From NCBI RefSeq assembly GCF_029194005.1, contig NZ_JARFVA010000006.1, positions 124,001 to 188,000 of the forward strand: DNA of 64,000 nucleotides, in the 5' to 3' direction. Source of the stretch: Flagellimonas okinawensis (GTDB lineage Bacteria > Bacteroidota > Bacteroidia > Flavobacteriales > Flavobacteriaceae). Below are positions 18,867-27,637 of this stretch, piece after piece. Position 1 is the first letter of the stretch, and each line of letters starts with the position of its first letter. Under the pieces are notes generated by a model. The model had not been told where the DNA came from, made no database searches, and saw nothing but the letters and a program-made list of their open reading frames with translations. A program made the position numbers and the translations under genes.

Positions 18867-19685
18867 TTGGATAAAAAAAGGATACTGATATTGGGAGCGA
18901 GTGGCTTTGTAGGCAATGCCATATACAAAGAACTCTGCTCCTATTTTGATACCTACGGCACTTATTTCACCAATCGCTCCTTTGCATCCAACAAACAGTT
19001 TTTACGCTATGACCTGGAGGAAGATGATATCTTTCAGGTACTTCAAAAAGTGAGGCCGGATGTGATCATATCCTCTCTTCGCGGAAATTTTCCGGCACAG
19101 ATACAGGCACATCAACATTTAATGGAGTACTTGGTCAAGACCGATGCCAAGTTGTACTTTATTTCTTCCGCCAATGTTTTCGATGCCTACAGTAAGTTCC
19201 CGTCCTACGAAAATGATAAGACCCTATCATTAAGTGTCTATGGTCGGTTAAAAATCAAGATCGAGAATATGATGATGCGGTTGCCCAAGGAAAAGACCGC
19301 AATTCTGCGCATACCCATGGTCTTTGGAAATTCCTCTCCCAGGATCAAGGAAATCAAAGAAAGTATCGAAAACAAAGAACCTATCGAGGTGTTTCCCAAC
19401 CTGATCATCAACGTTACCAATGACGATAGGCTCACCCAACAGATACACTACCTGATCAACAGGAACAAAACGGGCATCTTTCACTTGGGCAGTAGCGACC
19501 TCATACAGCACGAGGAATTCATCAAAGAGGTCATCGGGCACTTGGGGAATTACCATCCCATATACAAAAGGGTCTACACCACCAATGAGGATCGGTATCT
19601 GGCCGCTCTGCCAAAGGACAATGTCCTGCCAAAAAATCTTCGTATCAGCTGCCAAGAAATCATAGACCACCATTTACCCGTTTAG
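18867..19685 (+). CDS. NAD(P)-binding sugar-nucleotide reductase-like protein (RmlD/SDR)
   Basis: 272 residues of the extended short-chain dehydrogenase type. The Rossmann motif ILGASGFVGNAIY lies at residues 7-19, so translation must start very near here; the only plausible start is TTG at 18867, since no ATG or GTG precedes the motif in frame. The region ISSANVFDAYSKFPSYEND followed by SVYGRLKIK supplies a Tyr-X3-Lys-like site (YGRLK), with the serines preceding it. This resembles dTDP-4-dehydrorhamnose reductase relatives, but the substrate is unknown. It is tightly linked to gcvT (7 nt) and probably co-transcribed. Confidence 0.78.
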   Translation: MDKKRILILGASGFVGNAIYKELCSYFDTYGTYFTNRSFASNKQFLRYDLEEDDIFQVLQKVRPDVIISSLRGNFPAQIQAHQHLMEYLVKTDAKLYFISSANVFDAYSKFPSYENDKTLSLSVYGRLKIKIENMMMRLPKEKTAILRIPMVFGNSSPRIKEIKESIENKEPIEVFPNLIINVTNDDRLTQQIHYLINRNKTGIFHLGSSDLIQHEEFIKEVIGHLGNYHPIYKRVYTTNEDRYLAALPKDNVLPKNLRISCQEIIDHHLPV

Positions 19686-19732
19686 TTTTCGGATTGGACA
19701 TTTGATTGGTTACCTTTAAGCAAACCCGATAC

Positions 19733-20020
19733 ATGAAAAAATTAAGTACCGATCAAATTGACAGGGCCCTAAAGGAATTTCCGGGCTGGAAACTAGTAAA
19801 CGATATGTTGGAGAAGTCGTTCACCTTTAACGACTTTAAGGAGGCCTTTTCCGTGATGACCCATATAGCCTTTGAATGTGAAAAACAGGACCATCATCCC
19901 AATTGGGAAAACGTCTACAACAGCTTGAGCATTAAGTTGAGCACCCATGATGCCGACGGCATTACACAAAAGGACATTGATCTTGCCAAGTCCATTGAAA
20001 AAATTGTTGCGCAGTCTTAA
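19733..20020 (+). CDS. 4a-hydroxytetrahydrobiopterin dehydratase
   Basis: 95 residues from the ATG at 19733, close to the usual ~100. The enzyme dehydrates the 4a-carbinolamine of tetrahydropterin, recycling cofactor used by aromatic amino acid hydroxylases. The signature is present: Lys51-Gln-Asp-His54-His55-Pro56, then NVYNSLSIKLSTHD with the third histidine at 72. An in-frame TTG 27 nt upstream is less likely. No hydroxylase gene is seen in the window. Confidence 0.92.
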   Translation: MKKLSTDQIDRALKEFPGWKLVNDMLEKSFTFNDFKEAFSVMTHIAFECEKQDHHPNWENVYNSLSIKLSTHDADGITQKDIDLAKSIEKIVAQS

Positions 20021-20030
20021 AATATTCAAC

Positions 20031-20060
20031 TTGACAAAGGGGCATTTTTTGCTAAATTTG
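20031..20060 (+). promoter_or_regulatory. Promoter of yebC
   Basis: TTG at 20031-20033, exactly 19 nt, then TAAATTTG at 20053-20060, a perfect Bacteroidota -7 box, 25 nt before the yebC ATG. Confidence 0.72.
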
Positions 20061-20085
20061 CCCTCATCCAGAATTTTAAATTATT

Positions 20086-20796
20086 ATGGGAAGAGCGTTC
20101 GAATTTAGAAAAGCACGAAAAATGAAGCGATGGGCCGCAATGTCCAAAGCATTCACAAGAATTGGCAAGGACATTGTAATGGCCGTTAAGGAAGGTGGGC
20201 CTGATCCAGATGCCAATGCCAAGCTACGTGCGGTAATTCAGAACGCAAAGTCAGTGAACATGCCCAAGGACAACATTGAGCGTGCCATTAAAAGGGCCTC
20301 CGACAAAAACCAAGGAGATTACAAGGAAGTATTATTCGAAGGTTATGCTCCCCATGGAATTGCCATCTTGATCGAGACCGCTACGGACAACAACACCAGA
20401 ACTGTGGCCAATATCCGTAGTTACTTCAATAAATGCAACGGTAGTCTGGGCACTTCCGGTTCGGTGGAATTCATGTTCGACCATACCTGTAGTTTCACCA
20501 TCAATGGTGAGGGATTGGACCCTGAGGAATTAGAGCTCGAAATGATCGACTTTGGAGCGGAAGAAGTTTTTGTCGACGAGGACGGAATCCACATTTACGC
20601 ACCTTTTGAGAATTTCGGGGCCATCCAAAAAGAATTGGAGTCCAGGGAAATAGAAATCATTTCTTCTGGCTTTGATAGAATTCCGCAGGTGACCAAGGAA
20701 CTGAATGAAGAAGAAGTTGCCGATGTTGAAAAACTTCTAGAGAAAATAGAGGAGGATGACGATGTCCAGAACGTCTTCCATAGTATGAAGGAATAA
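20086..20796 (+). CDS. yebC: YebC/PmpR (TACO1) family protein
   Basis: 236 residues, the standard length. The N-terminus MGRAFEFRKARKMKRWAAM and the segment GGPDPDANAKLRAVIQNAK are diagnostic. Members have been described as DNA-binding regulators, and more recently as translation factors that relieve ribosome stalling at proline runs; mitochondrial TACO1 acts in translation. Which role applies here cannot be read from sequence. It has its own well-formed promoter and is convergent with the acyltransferase gene, leaving 4 nt between stops. Confidence 0.95.
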   Translation: MGRAFEFRKARKMKRWAAMSKAFTRIGKDIVMAVKEGGPDPDANAKLRAVIQNAKSVNMPKDNIERAIKRASDKNQGDYKEVLFEGYAPHGIAILIETATDNNTRTVANIRSYFNKCNGSLGTSGSVEFMFDHTCSFTINGEGLDPEELELEMIDFGAEEVFVDEDGIHIYAPFENFGAIQKELESREIEIISSGFDRIPQVTKELNEEEVADVEKLLEKIEEDDDVQNVFHSMKE

Positions 20797-20800
20797 TTTG

Positions 20801-21340
20801 TTAAAAACTGTATTCCGCTACTTTGCCTTTGACCCCTGTATAAAAGTCTTTAATTTTTAGAAAATCCTTTTCTTGGTCGTCCGAGGCCATAAAAGGCTCT
20901 CCTATTTTGATTTCCTTTTTTCCAAAATCAAAGGCGACCATTACAATGGGTACATTGGCCTTTTTGGCGATATGGTAAAATCCTGTTCGCAGTGCGTCCA
21001 CTTTTTTGCGCGTTCCCTCAGGGGCCAAGGCAAATCGAAATACTTTTCTATCAGAAAACAACTGTACGATACTGTCCACGGTATTGGAGTTTTTGGATCG
21101 ATCTACCGGAGCACCTCCAGTCCACCTAAAAAACCATCCGAACGGTGGTTTGAACAAGCTTTTTTTTCCGATATAGTTGATTTCCTGATTGATTACCTTT
21201 CTTATCAAAAGTCCTAAAAAGAAATCTAACCAATGTGTATGAGGTACCACAATGATCACACACTTGTCCACCTCGGGAAAGGTCCCGTTAAGTTTCCATC
21301 CCAATATCTTAAAGTATATGATTTTTGCCAACCACTGCAT
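20801..21340 (-). CDS. PlsC-like 1-acyl-glycerol-3-phosphate acyltransferase
   Basis: 179 residues, a short member of the lysophosphatidate acyltransferase superfamily. The catalytic HX4D motif is His34-Thr-His-Trp-Leu-Asp39 in VVPHTHWLDFF, and the substrate motif EGTR is at 108-111. It would transfer an acyl chain to a lysophospholipid or related acceptor at the inner membrane. It is the last gene of the minus-strand run that contains kdnB and kdsB (30-nt gap from kdnB), so a role in envelope lipid or LPS assembly is possible but unproven. Confidence 0.85.
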   Translation of the reverse strand: MQWLAKIIYFKILGWKLNGTFPEVDKCVIIVVPHTHWLDFFLGLLIRKVINQEINYIGKKSLFKPPFGWFFRWTGGAPVDRSKNSNTVDSIVQLFSDRKVFRFALAPEGTRKKVDALRTGFYHIAKKANVPIVMVAFDFGKKEIKIGEPFMASDDQEKDFLKIKDFYTGVKGKVAEYSF

Positions 21341-21370
21341 GTAGTATGTATTTTAAGACTTAGGAACCAC

Positions 21371-22498
21371 TTATATTTTTTGATATAGTTCCTGCAATCG
21401 TTCCGGGGTCATGATTGTCTTCCAGTCCTTTCCCAGGGCATTTTCCCATAGCGGTTCCAGACCCAGCGAAATATTTACCATAACGTCAAAATCATTTTGG
21501 GTCAGGTCTGCACATATTCCTTTGGGTAGTGCTATTCCGTGTTTTTCCATCATCTGGTCGAACAACTTGACCCCTTCTGGATAAAACTCCTCTAAATGCT
21601 GGAACACCAAACAATTCCCTACACCATGTTTTACACCCAATAGATAGGAAAGGCCATAGCTCATGGCATGTGCGACGCCCACTTGCGAATAGGCAATGCT
21701 CATACCCCCGTGCCACGAGGCCATCATAAGCTTGTCCCTTGATTCTGCATCAGGAATATCCTCCAAGAACACCTCTTTACAAAGTTCCATGGCTTTTTCA
21801 CCGTAGCTCTGGCTAAAGGCATTCAAATAGGTTCCGGTCAAAGATTCAACACAATGAATAAAACAGTCCATTCCTGTATAGAACCATTGTTCCGTTGGTA
21901 CCGATTTGGTAAAATCGGGATCTAAAAGTACTTGATCAAAAGTGGTGAAATCTGAATTTATGCCCAATTTTCTTTCCGGCCCCAATAAAACGGTGGTCCG
22001 TGATACTTCCGCTCCTGTTCCACTGATGGTCGGGACGCCGACATGGTACAGGGCAGGCTTGTTTACCAAGTCCCAGCCTTGGTAATCCTTCGCCAAGCCT
22101 TTATTGTTAAGAAGTATTGATACGGCCTTTGCCAGATCCAACAAGGTACCTCCCCCTATCCCGATGATTCCGGAGGGAAGTTCGTTGTACTTTTCCCTTA
22201 TGCGGGAAACCAGTGCATCTACTTGGGCGGTTTTGGGTTCTTCATCTGCTGAGATAAAGATTACCGTATCGTTGAACATCAAGGGAACCTTCGCTACGAA
22301 ATCCTCGTTTTCGAAATAATCGTCCACTAAAAATATAAATGGTGCTTCGGAGCTTTTGCGCATCGGCAATAGGATATCCCCCAATTGCGAGAAACATCCT
22401 GATCCAAATATGACCCGGGGCACCATGGGAAAGTTCCTGAATGCAGTTTTATCTGTTGATATGGCTTCTTGTTTTTTCAAATCTTTTGCTGTCTTCAT
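21371..22498 (-). CDS. kdnB: KdnB-like 3-deoxy-D-manno-octulosonate 8-oxidase (metal-dependent alcohol dehydrogenase)
   Basis: 375 residues of the iron-containing alcohol dehydrogenase family. Stretches such as YQGWDLVNKPALYH, PTISGTGAEVSRT, RKLGINSDFTTFDQ, QWFYTGMDCFIHCVESL and KLMMASWHGGMSIAYSQVG agree closely with my memory of Shewanella KdnB, which oxidises C8 of Kdo so that KdnA can aminate it to 8-amino-Kdo. The NAD site GIGGGTLLDLAKAV and metal-binding Asp and His residues are present. The gene overlaps the HAD gene by 1 nt (TAATG) and is two genes from kdsB, as expected for Kdo sugar synthesis. No kdnA-like aminotransferase is in the window. The assignment needs a search to confirm. 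Confidence 0.78.
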   Translation of the reverse strand: MKTAKDLKKQEAISTDKTAFRNFPMVPRVIFGSGCFSQLGDILLPMRKSSEAPFIFLVDDYFENEDFVAKVPLMFNDTVIFISADEEPKTAQVDALVSRIREKYNELPSGIIGIGGGTLLDLAKAVSILLNNKGLAKDYQGWDLVNKPALYHVGVPTISGTGAEVSRTTVLLGPERKLGINSDFTTFDQVLLDPDFTKSVPTEQWFYTGMDCFIHCVESLTGTYLNAFSQSYGEKAMELCKEVFLEDIPDAESRDKLMMASWHGGMSIAYSQVGVAHAMSYGLSYLLGVKHGVGNCLVFQHLEEFYPEGVKLFDQMMEKHGIALPKGICADLTQNDFDVMVNISLGLEPLWENALGKDWKTIMTPERLQELYQKI

Positions 22499-23202
22499 TA
22501 ATTGTCCAAATACTTCAAAATATCTTCGAGGTTGTTCAATTTCAAATGGTTGTTAACCACTTCTTCCTCTGGAACCATCTCATGGGCCCAAGTGGTGTGA
22601 AAGGGTACATGTACAGCCATGGCCCCAATATTCAAGATAGGCAATACATCGGACTTTAATGAATTTCCTATCATTAAAAATTCATCTACCGGTATATCCA
22701 AGTGTTCCAAAAGATTACGATAATTACTTTCTTTTTTGTCGCTCAACACTTCCACATGGTGGAAATACTTCGACAGACCCGATTTTTCCAATTTTCGTTC
22801 TTGATCTAAAAGATCTCCTTTGGTTAGCACGATCAACCTGTATTTACCCATCAATTTGGAGAGTACCTCCTCTACTCCGTCGAGCAGTTCCACAGGGTGG
22901 GATATCATCCGCTTGCCCAATTCCAATATTTCCTTAATGGTCTTTTGGGAAACTTGGTCGTTGGACAGGTCCAAGGCGGATTCTATCATGGAAAGCATAA
23001 AACCTTTGATGCCGTACCCGTATATGTCCAAATTGGCCATTTCCATTTTAAACAGCTCTTGGTCGATCTTGTTCTTTGTTTCGTAATCGTCCAATAATTC
23101 AGCAAACTTTTCTTCCGTGTCCCTAAAATAGGTCTCGTTCACCCATAGGGTATCGTCTGCATCAAACCCAATTACCTTTATGTTGGAGAAATCTATTTCC
23201 AT
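22498..23202 (-). CDS. HAD-superfamily hydrolase in the Kdo cluster
   Basis: 234 residues. A phosphatase-type HAD protein: motif I FDADDTLW (nucleophile Asp14, acid Asp16), motif II in VLTKGD, motif III lysine in SDKK, and motif IV in [12 protein letters not shown] helical cap (about residues 25-100) makes it unlike KdsC, the usual capless Kdo-8-phosphate phosphatase of about 170-190 residues. It overlaps kdsB by 10 nt upstream and kdnB by 1 nt downstream, so the three proteins are translationally linked. The substrate is unknown; a sugar phosphate of the same pathway is a reasonable guess, a nucleotide is the alternative. Confidence 0.85.
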   Translation of the reverse strand: MEIDFSNIKVIGFDADDTLWVNETYFRDTEEKFAELLDDYETKNKIDQELFKMEMANLDIYGYGIKGFMLSMIESALDLSNDQVSQKTIKEILELGKRMISHPVELLDGVEEVLSKLMGKYRLIVLTKGDLLDQERKLEKSGLSKYFHHVEVLSDKKESNYRNLLEHLDIPVDEFLMIGNSLKSDVLPILNIGAMAVHVPFHTTWAHEMVPEEEVVNNHLKLNNLEDILKYLDN

Positions 23203-23921
23203 ACTCTACGTGCGCGTTCCAGGTCCTCCGGTGTATCTATCTCTATACCGGTGACATGGGTTTCCACCATTTTTATTTTTTTTCCATATTCCAAAAACCT
23301 GATGGCTTCTATTTTTTCCTTGGCCTCTAAAGGCAACATGGGCAATTTTTGAAAGTCCAGGAGCGCCCTTTTCCTAAATGCATAAATACCTTTGTGCTTG
23401 TAATAGGTGGCTTCGACCTCTTTGTCCCTTGGGTAAGGAATGGGAGATCTGGAAAAATACAGGGCAAAATCCTGATTGTCCACTATCACTTTGACCGTAT
23501 TTGGATTGGATATTTCCTCCCAGTCGGTAATCGGAGTCATCAATGAGGCCAGGTCTATTTCCTGATCAGCATCGTTTTTGAATACTTTGATGATCTTGGT
23601 CAAACTTTCGGCATCTATGAAGGGTTCGTCCCCCTGTACATTGATCACAATATCCACGTCCATATCGGCCACGGCCTCTGCAATACGGTCACTTCCACTT
23701 TCATGCTTGTTCTTGCTCATGATCACCTGCCCGCCAACTTCCTGGATAGCATTGGAAATCACATCACTATCGGTCACCACAAAGACCTTATTGAAAAGCC
23801 CTGTATCCACTGCTGCTTCATAGGTCCTAACAATTACAGGTTTACCACCGAGGTCCTGCATCAGTTTGGCAGGGAACCGCGAGGCTTGATATCGGGCGGG
23901 AATCATTGAAATTATATTCAC
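23193..23921 (-). CDS. kdsB: CMP-Kdo synthetase (3-deoxy-manno-octulosonate cytidylyltransferase)
   Basis: 242 residues, the normal length. It activates Kdo, or 8-amino-Kdo, with CTP for transfer to lipid A. The N-terminal [23 protein letters not shown] is the nucleotide-binding signature, followed by [12 protein letters not shown] (metal and substrate residues) and HKGIYAFRK. With kdnB two genes downstream, the nucleotide sugar made here may be CMP-8-amino-Kdo; KdsB in Shewanella prefers that form. It overlaps the HAD gene by 10 nt and lies 26 nt after the DUF4126 gene. Confidence 0.95.
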   Translation of the reverse strand: MNIISMIPARYQASRFPAKLMQDLGGKPVIVRTYEAAVDTGLFNKVFVVTDSDVISNAIQEVGGQVIMSKNKHESGSDRIAEAVADMDVDIVINVQGDEPFIDAESLTKIIKVFKNDADQEIDLASLMTPITDWEEISNPNTVKVIVDNQDFALYFSRSPIPYPRDKEVEATYYKHKGIYAFRKRALLDFQKLPMLPLEAKEKIEAIRFLEYGKKIKMVETHVTGIEIDTPEDLERARRVWK

Positions 23922-23947
23922 TTTGTCTCTATTGAAAAGAATTGATG

Positions 23948-24523
23948 TTATCTTTTTGGTCTGATTTTTCTATAAATCCTGAATATGATCAATAGGATAA
24001 TGATCACAAGAATTGCGGCTATGGGCGGTACCAATATGGATGCCGTACTGACCGCTACCGCAGCTCCTGTTTCCACCGTGGACACCAGTGGATTGGCCAA
24101 GCCACCCGTGGTTCCCGTGGAAGCAAGCCGTCCCGTGGCATTGGCCCCCTTTATGGCCGTTGCCGTACCTCCCCCCGCGATAATGGCGAGGGACCAGGTC
24201 ACCACCGGGTCCAAATTGGATGCAGTGGACACTACCACCGCTGTTCCAGCAATGCCCGCCAAGGGAATCGCAAGACTGTCCAGGGCGTTGTCCACCCATG
24301 GGATGAAATAGGCGAATATTTCCACGATCGTGGCTACCCCCAAGGTGATCAGAGCGGTCAAACTTCCGATCCATTCCCAATTCTCGTTTAGGTCCCAAAC
24401 CCCAAGATAGGCGGCAAAACTGAGCGCAAAAAGGGGAAGAAAAACCCGGAACCCAACTGAGGCCGCCAGGCCTATGCCGAGAAAGAGACTTATTATGGTA
24501 TCTGGTTCAATATTCATGTTCAT
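23948..24523 (-). CDS. DUF4126-type integral membrane protein
   Basis: 191 residues with about five hydrophobic helices and many Gly, Ala and Thr residues (for example [18 protein letters not shown]). The N-terminal [22 protein letters not shown] fits the DUF4126 family as I know it. The C-terminus is basic (IYRKIRPKR). Function is unknown. The start could be Met1 or Met3. It lies between the helicase gene (18 nt) and kdsB (26 nt) on the same strand. Confidence 0.82.
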   Translation of the reverse strand: MNMNIEPDTIISLFLGIGLAASVGFRVFLPLFALSFAAYLGVWDLNENWEWIGSLTALITLGVATIVEIFAYFIPWVDNALDSLAIPLAGIAGTAVVVSTASNLDPVVTWSLAIIAGGGTATAIKGANATGRLASTGTTGGLANPLVSTVETGAAVAVSTASILVPPIAAILVIIILLIIFRIYRKIRPKR

Positions 24524-24541
24524 GTCTAATTTAGCCTTTTC

Positions 24542-25975
24542 CTAGTCAACAAAAAAATCATCCTTGAATCCTATCAAATAGAGTTGACGCTCGGCGCGGG
24601 TAACCGCAGTATATAGCCATCTGAGATAGTCCTTGTCCACTCCATTGGGCAGATAGGGCTGCTCTACAAAAACCGTGTCCCACTGTCCTCCTTGCGATTT
24701 GTGACAGGTTACCGCATAAGAGAACTTTACCTGAAGGGCATTGAAAAACTTATTGTTCTTTACGCCTAAAAACTTTCGGTATTTCGATTTTTCATGCGCA
24801 TAATCCTTCATGACCTCTTGGTAAAGACGGTTTCCATCGTCATAGGACAAGGAAGGTGTCTCCGCCATAATAGTATCGAGCAAAAGTACTGTTTCAAAGG
24901 GTTTTTGTCCAGGGTAATCCACCATCTTCACCTTTACCTCGGCAAATTTGAAACCATAGAGTTCCTTGATAGCGAAGAGTTCCAGAACCTCAATGATATC
25001 CCCATTCGCGATAAATCCCGCTTCTGAATTGGGCTTTAACCAAAAATAATTGTTCTTGACCACCATCATGTAATCGCCAACGGCAATCTCATTGTCCAAA
25101 AACAGGATGCGTTCTCTTATGTTCTTATTATAAAGGTTTGCCCTTTTGTTGGAACGGACAATCAAAGCGGTCTGTTCCTTGCCATTTTGGGCATAGGAGG
25201 AATCAATGGCCTCTTGGATCTCATTTCCGTCGATCAACCGAACAATATCCCTATAGTTACCCAGTTCAAATTGAAAGTCCTCGAAAAAACCGGACTGCAA
25301 TTGTTCCCTGAGATTGGTGGCGTTATAAAGAATACCGGAATCATCCGATTGCCGCATCACCTCGTCCAGCTCAAGGCACTCCACTTCCTTATCATAATTT
25401 AGCGAAAGGCGGTCTTCATCCAAAGCAGGACTGAGCTCCAGTTTCACGGGCGGCAACTGTGCCGTATCCCCTATCAATATGAGCTTACAATTATGACCGG
25501 AATGTACATAGTGCATAAGATCGTCCAATAAGGAGCCGTTCTCGAACAATTTGGAATCCGCAGGGGTATCCGGAATCATCGACGCTTCGTCCACTATAAA
25601 TACGGTATTGCGGTGCTTATTGGGTGCCAACACAAATTGAATGCCCCCTCCAGTTTGTTTTTTGGGAAAGTATATCTTCTTGTGAATGGTAAAGGCCTTA
25701 TTGCCGGAATATACCGACATGACCTTGGCTGCCCTTCCTGTAGGCGCCATAAGCACGGAGCCCATCCTTATTTTCCACAAGCTACTCACCAAAGTGGCCA
25801 CCAAAGTGGTTTTCCCCGTTCCTGCAAAACCTTTTAACAGGAATACCTCGTCCTTTTTCGGTGCTAAAACAAAGTCAGCCAGCTTCTTAAGGGCCAGGCC
25901 CTGTTTCAAGGTAGGTTGATGGGGAAATTTTTCGGTTAAAATCTTTAAAAATCCAGGTGCGTTAAAATCCTTCAT
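24542..25975 (-). CDS. RecD-like superfamily 1 DNA helicase
   Basis: 477 residues. Walker A GFAGTGKTT is at residues 49-57, Walker B appears in VFIVDEASM, motif III in LILIGDTAQLPPV, and the C-terminal motifs YAVTCHKSQGGQWDTVFVE and WLYTAVTRAERQLYLIG are the UvrD/RecD-type motifs V and VI. This corresponds to the single-subunit RecD-like helicases, without nuclease domain. It likely translocates on single-stranded DNA in repair. It is the first gene of the minus-strand run leading into the Kdo genes, and is divergent from the gene at 26084. Confidence 0.9.
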   Translation of the reverse strand: MKDFNAPGFLKILTEKFPHQPTLKQGLALKKLADFVLAPKKDEVFLLKGFAGTGKTTLVATLVSSLWKIRMGSVLMAPTGRAAKVMSVYSGNKAFTIHKKIYFPKKQTGGGIQFVLAPNKHRNTVFIVDEASMIPDTPADSKLFENGSLLDDLMHYVHSGHNCKLILIGDTAQLPPVKLELSPALDEDRLSLNYDKEVECLELDEVMRQSDDSGILYNATNLREQLQSGFFEDFQFELGNYRDIVRLIDGNEIQEAIDSSYAQNGKEQTALIVRSNKRANLYNKNIRERILFLDNEIAVGDYMMVVKNNYFWLKPNSEAGFIANGDIIEVLELFAIKELYGFKFAEVKVKMVDYPGQKPFETVLLLDTIMAETPSLSYDDGNRLYQEVMKDYAHEKSKYRKFLGVKNNKFFNALQVKFSYAVTCHKSQGGQWDTVFVEQPYLPNGVDKDYLRWLYTAVTRAERQLYLIGFKDDFFVD

Positions 25976-26034
25976 GAGCGCTAAATATAGTGGTCTTTTT
26001 TAAAGCAAAAAGTTTCCCAATAAAAAAAATATTG

Positions 26035-26042
26035 TAGATTTG
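26035..26042 (+). promoter_or_regulatory. -7 box upstream of the 245-aa membrane protein gene
   Basis: TAGATTTG, a perfect TAnnTTTG box, 41 nt before the ATG at 26084; GTTT about 19 nt upstream could serve as a weak -33 element. Confidence 0.5.
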
Positions 26043-26083
26043 TCTGTAACCACTAAATTAACTTTTGAAAGACAGTATCAGAT

Positions 26084-26821
26084 ATGTTAAACTTAATTCT
26101 TATTGTTGTATTAATATGCCTTGTGACCATAGGGCTAGTATTCTTGATCGATAGATTTTTACCTCAAAAAGTAAAGCCAGTTCTTGTAATTCTATTCGGA
26201 ATTTTGAGCATTTACCTTGGTTTTAAAATATACGATTCGATCAACGCCCCCATCGAGTTCAACAAGGTAAGAAATGAAAGATTCACCCAAGTTATCAACA
26301 AACTAAAAGATATCAGGGACTCACAAGAAGCTTACAAAACCGTAAACGGAAAATACGCAGGTGATTTTGAAAGCTTGATCAAGTTCATCGATACCGGAAA
26401 CTATACGATCACCACCCAGCGTGATTCATCCTTCATGAGATATGATAGAGCTTATCAAATCGATATGCAACAGGATACGATCATCATCGATACTTTGGGT
26501 ACCGTACAAGTTAAAGATTCCCTGTTCGGAGCTGATGATCGCTACAAGACCATGATGAATGTACCTTATGCCCAAAACAACGAGAAGTTCGAAATGAAAG
26601 CGGACATTATTGACAAGAGTGGCTACAAAGCCCCTGTTTTCGAGGCAAAAGTAAAAAAGGAAGTTGTACTTTACGATCAACCGGAAGACCTTCTTGAAAA
26701 AGAAAAATCCTACCAAAGTGTTGAGGAAGTAAATGGCGATGAAATCAAGGTTGGTTCGTTGACCGATGTTAGTACCAACGGAAACTGGCCACCTATCTAC
26801 GATAGGAAAAAGAACAACTAG
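26084..26821 (+). CDS. Membrane-anchored protein with pseudopilin-like segment, function unknown
   Basis: 245 residues. Two hydrophobic segments lie at about residues 2-24 and 32-50, with a short basic linker (PQKVKP). The rest is predicted to lie outside the cytoplasm. Residues about 62-97, DIRDSQEAYKTVNGKYAGDFESL, resemble the start of the globular part of pseudopilins, where a helix leads to an AYK...NGxYP-like turn; the similarity is by eye. The C-terminal third is rich in Lys, Asp and Glu and includes PIYDRKKNN at the end. I do not recognise a named family. It is followed by DUF3822 and rsmD on the same strand. Confidence 0.8.
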   Translation: MLNLILIVVLICLVTIGLVFLIDRFLPQKVKPVLVILFGILSIYLGFKIYDSINAPIEFNKVRNERFTQVINKLKDIRDSQEAYKTVNGKYAGDFESLIKFIDTGNYTITTQRDSSFMRYDRAYQIDMQQDTIIIDTLGTVQVKDSLFGADDRYKTMMNVPYAQNNEKFEMKADIIDKSGYKAPVFEAKVKKEVVLYDQPEDLLEKEKSYQSVEEVNGDEIKVGSLTDVSTNGNWPPIYDRKKNN

Positions 26822-26859
26822 CTATAGAACAGAAAGCATCAAATAGCACGTATAGAAAA

Positions 26860-27636
26860 TTGTCCATTCAAGCCGGCTTGAATGGACTTTCTTTTTGTGT
26901 ATCGGACACCATTACCAATAAGATACTTGCTTTTGAAAAGTTCAACTTCAAGACCCAGCTCACCCCCTACTTAATGCTTAAGGAACTCAAAGAGAAATTG
27001 AGTACACAGGGTGAGATCGGCGACAACTTTTCCGAGGTCCTTGTTATTCATAAGAACAATATGTTCGGGCTAGTCCCAAAACCGCTATTTCAAAAAGAAG
27101 AGCTGCCCAATTATTTGAAGTTCAACGCCAAGATCATGGCCAACGACCTGATTGCCTACGATGAACTGCCCAATCTGGATATAGTCAATGTGTACATCCC
27201 CTATACCAATATCAACAATTATATTTTTGAGCTTTTCGGAGAATTTGAATTCAAGCACAGTGGCACGGTATTGATCAACACCCTACTAAAGCAGCAAAGC
27301 TCGACTACAGACCCTATCTGTTATCTCCAGGTTTCCCAAAGGGAAATGGAAATGATGGTGGTGTCCGATAAAAAATTACGCTTCTACAACCAGTTCGAAT
27401 ACGGGAGCAAAGAAGATTTCCTGTATTACCTGTTGTTTAGTCTTGAACAATTGCAAATACCCCCGGAAACCGTTCAACTTAAACTTTTCGGGGCCATAGA
27501 GGAAGGGGATCCCATATATGAGCTCTGCTATCGGTATATCAAAGATATATCCGTCTTCGTGCCCGGCAATTCTTCCTTTCCATTGGAGGAACTGGAAAAT
27601 GAAACCATTGACTTTTCCATATTAAGCTCACTTTAA
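26860..27636 (+). CDS. DUF3822-type protein
   Basis: 258 residues if translation begins at TTG 26860 (SIQAGLNGLSFCVSDTITN). The frame is open upstream to 26806 but contains no ATG or GTG; the translated stretch there (YRKLSIQAG) resembles the start of relatives, so the true start may be an unusual codon. DUF3822 proteins adopt an actin/ASKHA-like fold and are often found next to rsmD in Bacteroidota; their function is not known. Here rsmD starts 1 nt after the stop, so co-translation is likely. Confidence 0.8.
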   Translation: MSIQAGLNGLSFCVSDTITNKILAFEKFNFKTQLTPYLMLKELKEKLSTQGEIGDNFSEVLVIHKNNMFGLVPKPLFQKEELPNYLKFNAKIMANDLIAYDELPNLDIVNVYIPYTNINNYIFELFGEFEFKHSGTVLINTLLKQQSSTTDPICYLQVSQREMEMMVVSDKKLRFYNQFEYGSKEDFLYYLLFSLEQLQIPPETVQLKLFGAIEEGDPIYELCYRYIKDISVFVPGNSSFPLEELENETIDFSILSSL

Positions 27637-27637
27637 A

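Noticed and set aside
22498..23202. Assignment of the HAD gene as kdsC
   Set aside because: The protein has a helical cap and 234 residues; KdsC is capless and shorter, so the label is not supported.
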